This document shows, in pieces, positions 22,666 to 31,401 of a stretch of DNA of 64,000 bases (positions within the stretch are counted from its first letter, which is position 1; each line of letters begins with the position of its first letter). A model generated the notes under the pieces. That model was given only the letters and a program-made list of their open reading frames with translations, was not told the origin of the DNA and did not search any database. Made by a program: the position numbers and the translations under genes. The stretch covers positions 62,001 through 126,000 of the forward strand of contig JNKK01000001.1 in the NCBI GenBank assembly GCA_000702845.1, written 5' to 3'. This DNA is from Lachnospiraceae bacterium FE2018 (GTDB lineage Bacteria > Bacillota > Clostridia > Lachnospirales > Lachnospiraceae).

Positions 22666-22923
22666 ATGAACGAGATGAGAATAGATGAGAAAGAGATGGA
22701 AAAACAGGATAATGCAGATTTTGAAGTAAATGCGGATGAGGCGGGTACCGTTCCGGAAAACCGTTGTTATACAGTGGAGGATCTGGAGGCTATCCTGATG
22801 ATCAGCAAGAGAAGCGTTTACAACCTTCTGCAGAAAAAGGAATTCCGATGGATCAGGGTCGGCCGTTCCGGTTACCGGATCTCGAGGAAAAGTTTTGATG
22901 AATGGCTGAATCATACTGCCTGA
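22666..22923 (+). CDS. Excisionase-like helix-turn-helix protein
   Basis: An 85-residue protein. After an acidic, Glu-rich N-terminal 35 residues, it has an Xis/MerR-type winged helix: CYTVEDLEAILMISKRSVYN, LLQKKEFRWIRVGRSGYRIS and RKSFDEWLNH. This is the standard layout of excisionase-type proteins that direct integrases toward excision. The integrase gene lies 1 kb downstream. GAGGAGGACGAC precedes the ATG. The acidic extension is unusual and could be an antitoxin-like arm for the MazF encoded just upstream, which is speculation. Confidence 0.8.
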   Translation: MNEMRIDEKEMEKQDNADFEVNADEAGTVPENRCYTVEDLEAILMISKRSVYNLLQKKEFRWIRVGRSGYRISRKSFDEWLNHTA

Positions 22924-22997
22924 AATCTGTCAAGGATCTCGTTTCGGCAAAACAGCAGAATCGACATCCTAACAATTCCGAAGAAGGGTTGATAGGT

Positions 22998-23025
22998 TAT
23001 ATCCAGGCCGTGCGGCCTGGATATA
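22998..23025. terminator. Perfect hairpin between excisionase and multi-HTH gene
   Basis: TATATCCAGGCC and GGCCTGGATATA form a perfect 12-bp stem over a GTGC loop. Only TCTTTG follows, so termination on the plus strand would be weak. It may instead be a protein-binding or RNA-stability element. Confidence 0.6.
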
Positions 23026-23047
23026 TCTTTGAGAGGAGGAACTGAAA

Positions 23048-23917
23048 ATGCCAGATGAAAAGAAAACCACAATGTCTGTTGCAGAGATGGGGAAAATGCT
23101 TGGCCTCGGGAAGACGGAACCCTACTGGCTGGTACATAAGAACTGCTTCGAGACGATCAGAGTTAACGGAAAGATGAGGGTCGTGATCGAAAGCTTTGAG
23201 AAATGGTATGCCAACCAGACCAAGCGGAAAAAGGTAAACGGACCTCCACCCGGAGAAGAGCTGAGAGCAAACTCGTATTCTGTGCAGGAGATCGCAGATA
23301 TGCTTTCCCTTGACAACACATCCGTGTATTACCTGATCAGGCGGGACCAGATTCCGACTTTTAAGGCTGAGACGTGGACGCGGATCCGCAAGACGGATTT
23401 TGAAAAATGGTACGCATCCCAGAACAAGCACCGGACACAGGAAGACCGTGAGAAGGATGCTGCGCTTGAGGCAGAGACCCTGACGATGCCGGAAATGGCA
23501 AAGGAGCTCTATATCGAGAGGGATGAAGTCTACAACATCCTTGAAAGGAAGGAGAATCGGGATGCGTTTGACTTTGTGATCATTGCGGATAAGAAAAGGA
23601 TCACACGTGAGAGCTTCGAGCGGTGGTATGCAGGGCAGTCAAAATACCGGAAGCTGTCGGATCGGACGCCGGAAGAACTGGAAGAGATTAGGATGGCAGA
23701 AAAGAAAAAGGAAGCTCCTCGTCTGGAGGTTGATCCGGACAAGCCCAGCTATAACGTCCGGGAAACGGCAGTTCTTATGGATCTTACGCCCGATGAGGTC
23801 CGGCGGCTGATCCGGGAAGGGAAGCTCACGGCAAAGAAGTACGGCGCCAGCTACATAATTCGCAGAGAAAATATTTCGTGGTGGCTTAAGCAGCAGAAAC
23901 TCTTTGCGGAATCATAA
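23048..23917 (+). CDS. Protein with four tandem excisionase-like HTH units
   Basis: A 289-residue protein made of four similar units of about 60-75 residues. Each has the Xis-type pattern of a helix-turn-helix followed by a wing: MSVAEMGKMLGLGKTEPYWL, YSVQEIADMLSLDNTSVYYL, LTMPEMAKELYIERDEVYNI and YNVRETAVLMDLTPDEVRRL. The first three units end in a FEKWYANQ/FEKWYASQ/FERWYAGQ block followed by a basic stretch; the last ends ISWWLKQQ. One chain could bridge several DNA sites, as expected for an architectural factor in excision or a repressor. GAGAGGAGG precedes the ATG. The integrase gene begins 15 bases downstream. Confidence 0.8.
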   Translation: MPDEKKTTMSVAEMGKMLGLGKTEPYWLVHKNCFETIRVNGKMRVVIESFEKWYANQTKRKKVNGPPPGEELRANSYSVQEIADMLSLDNTSVYYLIRRDQIPTFKAETWTRIRKTDFEKWYASQNKHRTQEDREKDAALEAETLTMPEMAKELYIERDEVYNILERKENRDAFDFVIIADKKRITRESFERWYAGQSKYRKLSDRTPEELEEIRMAEKKKEAPRLEVDPDKPSYNVRETAVLMDLTPDEVRRLIREGKLTAKKYGASYIIRRENISWWLKQQKLFAES

Positions 23918-23932
23918 GGAGGTGCAGGATAT

Positions 23933-25333
23933 ATGGCATCAATTGTTCAAAAGAAGAATCGGTACTATGTCGTCTATCTTTACGACTCTGAAGACGGCAG
24001 GAGAAAGCAGAAATGGGAGTCTTTTAAGACGAAGGAAGAGGCCAAACGGCGAAAGGCAGAAATTGAATACAGACAGGAGCTTGGCAGCCTTGTGATTCCC
24101 AAATGCAAAACGGTCGAGGAACTGCTTCGGGAATATGTTTCCCTCTACGGCAAAAACACCTGGTCCATGTCCATGTACGAAGGCAGTACCGGTCTGATCA
24201 AAAACTACATCAATCCCATTATCGGCCCGATGAAGCTTTCCGAAGTGACGCCGAGAGTCCTGGAAAAATACTATATGTCTCTTCTGCAGACAAAGGCGGT
24301 CATCCGGTGCACGGATAAGCAATATACGAAGCGGCAAACACCCGGGAAAAGAGACAGTTTTGTTACGCCGGGGACAGTGCGGAGAGTACATAAGCTCTTA
24401 AACAGTGCTTTTACACAGGCTATGAAGTGGGAACTGATAGAAAAGAATCCTGCACAGCTGGCAACTGTTCCGAAGGTGGAGAAAAAAACACGCGATATCT
24501 GGGACGCTGACACATTGTTCCATGCACTTGAGGTATGTGAAGATGAACGCCTGAAGCTTGCGATCAATCTTGCATTTTCCTGTTCACTGCGAATTGGTGA
24601 GCTGCTCGGCCTGACCTGGGACTGTGTGGATATTTCTGAAGAAAGCCTGGCGGAAGGAAAAGCTTCCATTTTTATCAATAAGGAGCTGCAGCGGGTCAGG
24701 AAGAGTACGATGGAAACGCTGGAGAAGAAAGATGTTCTCTGCGTGTTTCCTGAGCATACGAGTGGAACAGCTACGGTACTTGTCCTTAAAAAGCCGAAGA
24801 CCCTCACCAGTACGAGAAGAATCTATCTTCCCAGAACAGTTGCTGAGATGCTGATCGGTTGGAAAAGGGATCAGGAAATGACAAAGGAGGAGCTTGGCAG
24901 TGAGTATCATGACTATCAGCTGGTAATTGCCGGTCCTTTCGGAGCACCGATGGAGCATGGAAGGATCAATGAGCTCTTTAATCAGCTGATTGAGCAGAAT
25001 AATCTGCCAAAGGTAGTCTTCCACAGCCTCCGCCATTCAAGTATTACCTACAAGCTGAAGCTGAACGGCGGCGATGTGAAATCCGTACAGGGCGATTCCG
25101 GTCATGCGCAGGCCAAGATGGTCACGGACCAGTACTCTCATATTCTGGATGAAGACCGCAAAAACAACGCCCAGATCTTTGAGGATGTCTTCTATCAGAA
25201 AAAGACACCGGGCCAGATCGCAGCCGAGCAGGCCGGTCAGTCAGCCGGTATCGATGCGGAGCTGCTGATGAAGGTCCTGACGAATCCTGAGATGGCAAAG
25301 CTGCTGAAGGCGCTGGCCGGAACAATCGAATAA
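23933..25333 (+). CDS. int: Tyrosine recombinase (element integrase)
   Basis: A 466-residue phage/ICE-type integrase. Residues 1-60 form an AP2-like arm-binding domain (IVQKKNRYYVVYLYDSEDG), 60-160 the SAM-like core-binding domain, and the rest the catalytic domain. The catalytic Arg is in LRIGELLGL near residue 220, the H-x-x-R motif in HSLRHSS near 364-367, the next His in SGHAQ, and the nucleophile Tyr in DQYSHI near 400. AAGGAGGTGCAGG precedes the ATG. It lies at the right edge of the element, 300 bases from a tRNA 3'-half and TCTAA repeats that look like its attachment site. Confidence 0.93.
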   Translation: MASIVQKKNRYYVVYLYDSEDGRRKQKWESFKTKEEAKRRKAEIEYRQELGSLVIPKCKTVEELLREYVSLYGKNTWSMSMYEGSTGLIKNYINPIIGPMKLSEVTPRVLEKYYMSLLQTKAVIRCTDKQYTKRQTPGKRDSFVTPGTVRRVHKLLNSAFTQAMKWELIEKNPAQLATVPKVEKKTRDIWDADTLFHALEVCEDERLKLAINLAFSCSLRIGELLGLTWDCVDISEESLAEGKASIFINKELQRVRKSTMETLEKKDVLCVFPEHTSGTATVLVLKKPKTLTSTRRIYLPRTVAEMLIGWKRDQEMTKEELGSEYHDYQLVIAGPFGAPMEHGRINELFNQLIEQNNLPKVVFHSLRHSSITYKLKLNGGDVKSVQGDSGHAQAKMVTDQYSHILDEDRKNNAQIFEDVFYQKKTPGQIAAEQAGQSAGIDAELLMKVLTNPEMAKLLKALAGTIE

Positions 25334-25354
25334 AAATCACTGCATAAAAAAACG

Positions 25355-25395
25355 GGCTTGCCTGACGTATGTTAAAGCATCAGGCAAGTCTTTTT
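25355..25395 (+). terminator. Rho-independent terminator after integrase gene
   Basis: CTTGCCTGA (25357-25365) pairs with TCAGGCAAG (25380-25388), followed by TCTTTTTC. Confidence 0.85.
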
Positions 25396-25443
25396 CATCT
25401 CAGAAGATAACTGAAACGGCAGAAACAATGCCGTCGGATCCGG

Positions 25444-25971
25444 TCTAAAAAAGTCCTGTGCTCATAACACAGTAAACGGCACTATTAGAAATTTCTAAAA
25501 AACGTCTAATTTCACCAGGTGATTACCAATGATTTCGGATGATTTCCGGTGATCACCAGTGCACTCAATAACAAAAAAATAACTTGCGATTACGGGCCTT
25601 CAGGGACTTTGAAAGACTACATATGATCCTCGGTGCATAACACCGACCGTGGCTCCTAAGCGGAAGGTCGTGGGTTCGAATCCCGCCAGGAACGGCAGTG
25701 CCGCCGATGATTTTGCCATCAAAGCAGGATCCGGCGGCATTTTCTATTTCCGGGACGAACTGTCTAATGGCCATTAGATGGCGTCTAAAAATATTGCCGA
25801 ATATCTAAAACGGAAAAAGTCGGCTTTCCGGCAGGGCTGCCGTCTAAAAAAGAACTAAGGTCGAAAATGCCTATAAAACCGTCTCTGGTCGTTCCTGATC
25901 GACTGTTTTCCGGCAGAAAAAAGCATGTCTCATCTAATACGCGTTAGATAAAGCAGATAAGATATTTTAGA
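25444..25971. repeat. TCTAA/TTAGA arm-type repeats around the attachment region
   Basis: The 5-mer TCTAA or its complement TTAGA occurs at least eleven times in 530 bases: near 25444, 25485, 25494, 25505, 25763, 25774, 25784, 25804, 25843, 25933, 25944 and 25967, often as GTCTAAAAA. Two pairs are inverted around short centres (25763/25774 and 25933/25944). They cluster on both sides of the tRNA 3'-half at 25653-25694, as expected for integrase arm or excisionase sites. The rest of the 25440-26220 stretch contains no gene that I can support. Confidence 0.65.
25653..25694 (+). other. Likely attachment site: 3' half of tRNA-Arg(CCU)-like gene
   Basis: CTCCTAA fits an Arg CCU anticodon loop. It is followed at normal distance by GTGGG-TTCGAAT-CCCGC, a perfect T-arm (25670-25686), and a possible 3' acceptor strand CAGGAACG. 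No matching 5' acceptor (CGTTCCTG) or D-arm lies upstream; a small CGGTG/CACCG hairpin is there instead. A tRNA 3' half beside an integrase gene is the classic result of site-specific integration into a tRNA gene. The other junction was not found in the window. Confidence 0.65.
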
Positions 25972-26222
25972 TGATGACGATTTCGATGAGTAACTGACAA
26001 CGGATAAGCGGTGGCGGAAGCTGCCGCGTTACATGAGCTTCCCGGGTGGGCAAAACGGTCGTGTTCTGATAATATAAGCGTACATAGAGCGCGAAATCTT
26101 GCTAATGCTTGTCAAGCAGATTTTTGAAGTACTAGAGTACTTTTAGAACTGAAAAAGAGTAACCTTAACAAGACCTGTTATTGCAGGCCGGTAGTTGACG
26201 GCTATAATAAAAGCGGACGGAT

Positions 26223-27416
26223 TTACTTGTACAACTCTATCGCACGAGCATAGTAGATCCGCAGGAACTTATTGACGGCAGCCATCTTGGCTACGTTGTA
26301 GGGTTTTCCTTCCTGTTCCTTTTTGAGCAGAAAAAGGTAAACAGGATCGTCCTGAGGTTTGGTCAGTTTGAGAGCCTGCATAACCTCAAAACAAGCTTTT
26401 CTGAGAGCCGGGTTGCCACGCTTGGAGATGTGACGATTCCGGCTCTCGAATTGTCCGGACTGATACGGCGGGGCATCGTTGCCAGCATAAGCATTGAGAG
26501 CTTTACCACTGTGAAAACGGCGAATGTCACCAATCTCACCGAGGATGATGGGGCCAAGCCGATCACCCACGCCGGCCATAGAACGAAGCACTTTGTACTC
26601 CGGTATGGTTTCTGCAATGATCCGCATTTGAAGATTGATCTCATCAGCAGCTTTCTGAGATGTGGATACGAGATCAACACATTGATCCTGGGTCATTGCG
26701 GATAATGGATTTTCTCCTCGGGTGGTAACACTGTTAAGAACCAGCTCATAGATAGCCAGGCCTTTAGCTCCGGCAAAATGATCCTTGGTCTTTTTGACCA
26801 AAACCTGATAACTATCTAGGAAGCGTGTCTTGCCCATCTTACGGATCACGTCGAAGGACTTGAAACGCTTAATGAAACGTAGAAGCACGCAGTTGTCGGG
26901 ATCCCTGCTCTTAAGAGGGAGGATAGTAGTAATGCCCGGCATTGTTTCATCCAGAATGCTGAGCAGCTGAATCTTGGCGACTGTGAGCGTCGAGATTCGC
27001 TGACTATATTGTCTGGACAGAAACCGAAGATCCTCATACTTCTGGTCCTGAGGCGTGTAAGGAACCAAAGAATACGATTTTTCCAGTGCATACTGGGCAA
27101 TCCGCAAAGCATCTCTTTTGTCCGTCTTTGCCTTTCGAAGCTCGGTATCACCATACTTCTTCATCTGATACGGATTAATCAGACAGACCGGTAGTTCTGC
27201 TTCCTGAAAGGCTTTCAGGAGTGGATAATGATAGTGACTGGTAGGCTCCATAAGGATGGTCGGGGACTCGGAGATTCCTTTGATGTAGTTAACCACTGTC
27301 TGTAACTCATCAGAGACGTGGTGTACATCAAAGGGCTTAACACGGATGCTGCCATCACCGTTGAGGATGGCCACCGTGCTCTTGGATTTTGAAACATCAA
27401 TACCAACAGCAATCAT
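26223..27416 (-). mobile_element. IS110-family transposase
   Basis: A 397-residue IS110-type recombinase. The N-terminal RuvC-like DEDD domain starts AVGIDVSKSKSTVAILNGDG, with later acidic ligands in LMEPTSHYH and KTDKRDA. The C-terminal transposase_20 domain contains MAGVGDRLGPIILGEIGDI and YQSGQFESRNRHISKRGNPA, where S320 is the likely nucleophile. IS110 enzymes use a bridge RNA from the non-coding end to pair target and donor DNA. The frame is intact, so the element may be active. It lies between the tRNA-half attachment region and the nucleotide kinase gene at 27684. Element ends cannot be set by eye, because IS110 elements lack long inverted repeats. Confidence 0.9.
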
Positions 27417-27660
27417 AAGAAAGACTCTCCTTTCGTAAGTGATTTATGATTGGATCCAGCTCTTCAGGGTTCACTCATATTCTTTCGTTAAACGGGAGAA
27501 GCAATCTTTCCCAACTTGCTGAATCGAATGTAGAACGATGAGGGCGGGCTGACACATTTAACTTCGGGCGTGGTGTCCCAATCGGGAATTACGTCAGACC
27601 AATCACCTTCATCATAAAGAAAGAGCAGAGACTGTAGAAGCCTCTACTCATATATTAAGA
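27417..27660 (-). ncRNA. IS110 non-coding left end, probable bridge RNA region
   Basis: About 245 bases lie upstream of the transposase start with no gene. In the IS110 subgroup the bridge RNA is encoded here, between the left end and the transposase. The short right side (below 26222) and long left side fit that subgroup rather than IS1111. Small stems such as TTCCC/GGGA occur, but the target- and donor-binding loops were not resolved. CCTTTCGTAAG before the gene (minus strand CTTACGAAAGG) supplies the ribosome site. Confidence 0.5.
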
Positions 27661-27683
27661 ATCGGGATTTGTGAGGAACAGAT

Positions 27684-28178
27684 ATGAAAACAATATATCT
27701 GATCGGCGGTACAATGGGCGTCGGTAAAACGACGGTGAGTCAGCAACTGAAAAAGAAGTTGCCGAACAGTGTTTTTCTTGACGGCGATTGGTGTTGGGAT
27801 GCCGATCCGTTTCAGGTAACAGAAGAAACAAAAGCCATGGTCATGCGCAACATCTGCTTCCTGCTGAATAGTTTTCTCCACTGTACGGCCTATGAAAATA
27901 TTATTTTCTGCTGGGTGATGCATGAACAATCCATTATTGACGAAATAATCGATAGACTGGACACAGGAGATGCGAGAGTCATAAAGATTTCGCTTATGAT
28001 CGATGAAACCAATTTGCGCAAAAGACTCTCTGCTGACATCGCCAGGGGGATCCGCAGTAACGATGTAATCGACAGAAGCGTTGCAAGGATCGACATGTAT
28101 CAAACGCTTGACACCATAAAAGTGGATACAGTCAATAAGAACGTTTATGAAATCGTGAGCGAAATACTGACGCTTTGA
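27684..28178 (+). CDS. P-loop nucleotide/small-molecule kinase
   Basis: A 164-residue AAA_33-type kinase. The Walker A loop is GGTMGVGKTT at residues 8-17, with an acidic FLDGDWCWD segment near 31-39 in the Walker B-like substrate site, and a LID-like basic stretch (ETNLRKRLSADIARGIRSND) near 110-130. Relatives include chloramphenicol phosphotransferase-like and shikimate/adenylate kinase-like proteins; the substrate is not known. TGAGGAACAGAT precedes the ATG. It starts close to the IS110 left end, which may have replaced its promoter. Confidence 0.75.
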   Translation: MKTIYLIGGTMGVGKTTVSQQLKKKLPNSVFLDGDWCWDADPFQVTEETKAMVMRNICFLLNSFLHCTAYENIIFCWVMHEQSIIDEIIDRLDTGDARVIKISLMIDETNLRKRLSADIARGIRSNDVIDRSVARIDMYQTLDTIKVDTVNKNVYEIVSEILTL

Positions 28179-28211
28179 TATCAACAAATTCCAGTTTGAG
28201 GAAATACCGGT

Positions 28212-28823
28212 GTGAAGGAATCTGAACTCCACAAGGAACTTGGAATACTGACAAATGACAGGGATAAGTGGGAAGAGAACATTCCGTTTGTTTCTTCTCT
28301 CCTTAGCCATACGTCCGTAAAAATTCAGGCAAAAGCACTCTGGCTGCTTGGAGAAATGGGTCTTGTCTATCCGGCATCCATACTGAATGTGGTTTCGGAA
28401 ATAGCCTCTTTCTTAGACAGTCAGGAGGCTCTTTTGCGTGAGCGCGCAGTGAATGCTCTTGGAAGGATCGGACGGAGCAGCTATTCTGCGATCGAACCGT
28501 ATTGGATAGATCTGTTCCGTTTTGCCGTTGATGAGGTTGCGAAGGTGCGGCTGAGCTTTATCTGGGCATCCGAAAACATTGCCACAAATACACCGGATGT
28601 CTATGAGAACTATATGACAGTATTCGAAGGGCTGCTCCACGATTCTGATGACAAAGTAAGAATGGAAGCGCCGGAGATCTTCCGCGTACTCGGAAAGCGA
28701 AGGCCGGAATTCGTCCGTCCTTATCTGGAGCAGCTGAGACAGATATCGGAAACCGACGAGAATCGTGTAGTAAGAATTCACTGCCAGGGCGCGATCAGGG
28801 CAACGGAATCACTTAATAAATAA
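28212..28823 (+). CDS. HEAT-repeat protein
   Basis: A 203-residue all-helical protein with at least three HEAT-type repeats: VKIQAKALWLLGEMGLVYPA, EALLRERAVNALGRIGRSSY and DKVRMEAPEIFRVLGKRRPE. These form curved scaffolds for protein or nucleic acid binding; related proteins include DNA alkylation repair (AlkD-type) and PBS-lyase-type scaffolds. No catalytic residue is visible. GTG start at 28212. It lies 33 bases after the kinase gene, so co-transcription is likely. Confidence 0.75.
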   Translation: MKESELHKELGILTNDRDKWEENIPFVSSLLSHTSVKIQAKALWLLGEMGLVYPASILNVVSEIASFLDSQEALLRERAVNALGRIGRSSYSAIEPYWIDLFRFAVDEVAKVRLSFIWASENIATNTPDVYENYMTVFEGLLHDSDDKVRMEAPEIFRVLGKRRPEFVRPYLEQLRQISETDENRVVRIHCQGAIRATESLNK

Positions 28824-28855
28824 AAAGGACATTGTTGTCGAAGGGGGTACACTAA

Positions 28856-29167
28856 ATGGCTTCAAGCAAAGATTATCTGGATTTCATCCTTGACCAGCTG
28901 TCGGGCCTTGACGAGATCACATATAAAGCCATGATGGGTGAATACATCCTCTACTATCGTGGAAGAATCTTCGGCGGCATCTATGATGACCGTTTTCTGG
29001 TGAAACCGACACAATCAGCGAAACGGATGATGCCGGAGGCGGATCTGGAGCTGCCATACGAAGGCGCTAAGGAAATGCTGCTCGTCGACATGGAAGACAG
29101 GGCTTTTCTTAAAGAGCTGATCGAGGCTATGTATCCGGAATTGCCGGCCCCCAAAAAGAGGAAGTGA
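28856..29167 (+). CDS. TfoX/Sxy N-terminal domain protein
   Basis: A 103-residue protein matching the TfoX N-terminal domain: DYLDFILDQLSGLDEITYKA, MMGEYILYYRGRIFGGIYDD and RFLVKPTQSA. In gamma-proteobacteria TfoX/Sxy controls competence; short Firmicute versions contain only this domain, and their function is unknown. The C-terminus ends in a basic PAPKKRK tail. A GAAGGGGG-type ribosome site precedes the ATG. Confidence 0.85.
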   Translation: MASSKDYLDFILDQLSGLDEITYKAMMGEYILYYRGRIFGGIYDDRFLVKPTQSAKRMMPEADLELPYEGAKEMLLVDMEDRAFLKELIEAMYPELPAPKKRK

Positions 29168-29235
29168 TCTCTACTTTCCGTAGGTGGCACTGCCCAACAT
29201 ACCGTTATACGATCTGTACATGGAGGTGAAGAAAA

Positions 29236-29856
29236 ATGAACCAATATGTTACAGGAGCAATCATAAAGGAATTACGTGAAAAGAGCAAACTGACCCAGCT
29301 TCAGCTTGCGGAGAAGCTGGGCGTGAGCGATAAGACCGTCTCGAAATGGGAAACAGGAAAAGGGTATCCGGACATCACTCTGCTGGAACCTATAGCAGAG
29401 GTGTTTTCGGTTTCGGTCACGGAACTGATCTCCGGCAATACGATCCGGAACACGAACGTATCCGCAAATATGCGGCGTTCCAAATTTTATGTCTGCCCGG
29501 TATGCGGAAATGTGATCCACAGTATGGGAGAAGCCGACATTCATTGCCATGGCATATCAGTGGTCCCGCTGGAGGCAGAGCCGTCCAATGAACACCATCC
29601 GATCTTTATCGAGCGCGTGGAAGATGAATACTATGTAAGAATCGATCACAGCATGACCAAAGAGCATTATATTTCATTCATAGCAGCGGTTTCACTGGAC
29701 GATCTACAGCTGATCAGGCTTTATCCGGAGGGAAATGCGGAGGCCCGATTCCGGATCAGGGGTGTGAAAAGGATCCTCTTCTACTGCAACCGTGATGGTC
29801 TGTTTTATATGGATGTAGTAAAAGGTATGACAGAGGAGAGATGTCTTATCTGGTAA
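29236..29856 (+). CDS. XRE regulator fused to a desulfoferrodoxin-like domain
   Basis: A 206-residue fusion. Residues 5-65 are a Cro/CI helix-turn-helix (IKELREKSKLTQLQLAEKLG, SDKTVSKWETGKGYPDITLL). Residues 80-200 resemble a superoxide reductase/desulfoferrodoxin domain: a rubredoxin-like CPVCGN, then NEHHPIFIERVEDEYYVRID with HSMTKEHYISFI, and YCNRDGLFYMD, which parallels the YCNLHGLW iron-ligand Cys segment. The His and Cys ligands of the catalytic iron therefore seem to be largely kept. Such a protein could sense superoxide or iron and adjust transcription; this is inference. AGGTGAAGAAAA precedes the ATG. Its 3' end overlaps the DUF5688 remnant. Confidence 0.8.
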   Translation: MNQYVTGAIIKELREKSKLTQLQLAEKLGVSDKTVSKWETGKGYPDITLLEPIAEVFSVSVTELISGNTIRNTNVSANMRRSKFYVCPVCGNVIHSMGEADIHCHGISVVPLEAEPSNEHHPIFIERVEDEYYVRIDHSMTKEHYISFIAAVSLDDLQLIRLYPEGNAEARFRIRGVKRILFYCNRDGLFYMDVVKGMTEERCLIW

Positions 29857-29941
29857 CAAATCCGCTTCTGGAAGAATACGGGATCACACATGAGCAGCTG
29901 TATGCAGATGCGGTACAAAGCATGACAAAGGATATGCAGCA
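29841..29941 (+). pseudogene. DUF5688-type fragment
   Basis: An open stretch of about 33 codons (SYLVTNPLLEEYGITHEQLY, ADAVQSMTKDMQQ) resembles the middle of DUF5688 proteins, which are common on clostridial conjugative elements. It is cut at both ends. Its right side runs straight into a Cna-B adhesin fragment in another frame near 29941, marking a deletion junction. Confidence 0.55.
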
Positions 29942-31398
29942 ACCGGAAACAAGGACCTGCAGGTCGGGACCTATCTGATCCGTGAGAAAGGCGCGCCAGC
30001 AGGTTATCTCGGAGAAGGCATCACAGAGCGAACCTTTACACTGACTGCCCTGGAGGATGGTGTCCTGTATGATATGACGGCTCCGGACAATGCCATTCAT
30101 AACAAGGTCATCAGAGGCGGCGTCAAAATCAAAAAGCAGGACAGCCATTATAAAGATGATGACGCACAGGGTGATGCCAGACTGAAGGATGCGGAATTCA
30201 CCATCACCAATAAGAGCCAAAACGCGGTTGTGGTTGGAGGCAAATCCTTTGAGAGCGGAAAAGATGTGATGATTATCCGGACCGACGAGAAGGGAATCGC
30301 CCAGACAGCTGCGGATGCGCTCCCGTACGGATCCTATGAGATCCGGGAGACAAAGAATTCGGAAGGATATCTGCTGAATCCGACATGGAAGAAATCCTTC
30401 CAGATCCGTGAGAACGGGAAGATCGTAGATCTGACAAATGACCCGTGCGATGAGGATGTTGTCCGCGGCGGCGTGGAAATCGAGAAACGTGATAAGGAGC
30501 TGGACAAGAACGAGGCGCTCGGCGGGGCCTCCCTGGAAGGGATTGAGTTTACAGTCACGAACGCATCAAAACTGCGTGTGTGGATTGATGAGAAGAGCTT
30601 TGAGCCGGGAGAGGAAATCACAAAGATCTATACGGATGAGGATGGTCATGCATCACTCCCGAAAGATTATTTCCCATACGGAACCTACACCATTCAGGAG
30701 ACGGCAACCAATGAGAGCTACCTTCTGACGGACGGAGATCCGAGAACATTCAGGATCGTTACGGACGGGGAGATCGTTAAAGCGAGTACGGAAGGAGACG
30801 GGCTGAATTTCCGGAACCAGGTCGTGCGCAACGAGATCAGCTTCAACAAGATTGCGGACGGAACCAATGCACGCATGGACAGGATCGCATTTGTCCTGAC
30901 CATGATGAAAACAGGGGAGCAGCATGTGATCGTTACCGACCGGAACGGCATGTTCCATTCCGGCGGCAAAACCAACCCGCATTCGAAGAATACGAATGCA
31001 AATGATGCCCTCCTGGAGAAATATAAGGACGAGGATTCAGTGATCCCGTCTGACGAAACAGATCCGAAGGCGGGCATCTGGTTCAGCAAAGGTCAGAAGG
31101 GATCCGACGCACCTGTAAACGATGATCTCGGAGCACTTCCCTACGGAGAGTACAGGATGGAGGAACTCCGCTGTGAGAGCAACATCGGCTATACGCTGCT
31201 GGATGTGAAGTTCTACGTAGACGATGACAAGACCGTGCTGCCGGTGATCAATCTCGGCACCATGACGGATGATGAGGAAGCGAAGCCGGAGATCGGGACA
31301 CAGGCATCCGCAGAGGATACCGGAGCAAATGAAACGCAGGCTTCAAAGACAACAACCATCATCGATACCGTGAAGTACGAGAACCTGAAGAGAAACCG
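29942..31398 (+). pseudogene. Cna-B repeat surface protein, truncated at both ends
   Basis: About 485 codons of a cell-surface fibre protein. At least three SpaA/Cna-B-type domains are visible, each ending in an E-box: LQVGTYLIREKGAPAGYL, PYGSYEIRETKNSEGYLL and PYGTYTIQETATNESYLL, with PYGEYRMEELRCESNIGYTL as a fourth, modified copy. Domain starts are GGVKIKKQD and GGVEIEKRD. Such domains form isopeptide-stabilised stalks on the cell wall. The signal peptide and the LPxTG anchor are missing. The frame joins relaxase sequence near 31400 in a different frame. The fragment is a conjugative-element cargo remnant; no ribosome site precedes it. Confidence 0.8.
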
Positions 31399-31401
31399 CG
31401 G

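Noticed and set aside
25500-25560. CRISPR-like direct repeats (ATGATTTCGGATGATTTCC region)
   Set aside because: Only short, imperfect and unspaced repeats. No regular repeat-spacer pattern and no cas genes anywhere in the window.
25600-25700. A complete tRNA-Arg gene
   Set aside because: The T-arm is perfect, but no 5' acceptor strand complementary to CAGGAACG and no D-arm occur upstream. Only the 3' half is present.
28212-28823. Bacterial DNA alkylation repair enzyme (AlkD)
   Set aside because: HEAT-type repeats are visible, but the AlkD catalytic Trp/Asp signature is not. It is kept as a HEAT-repeat protein.
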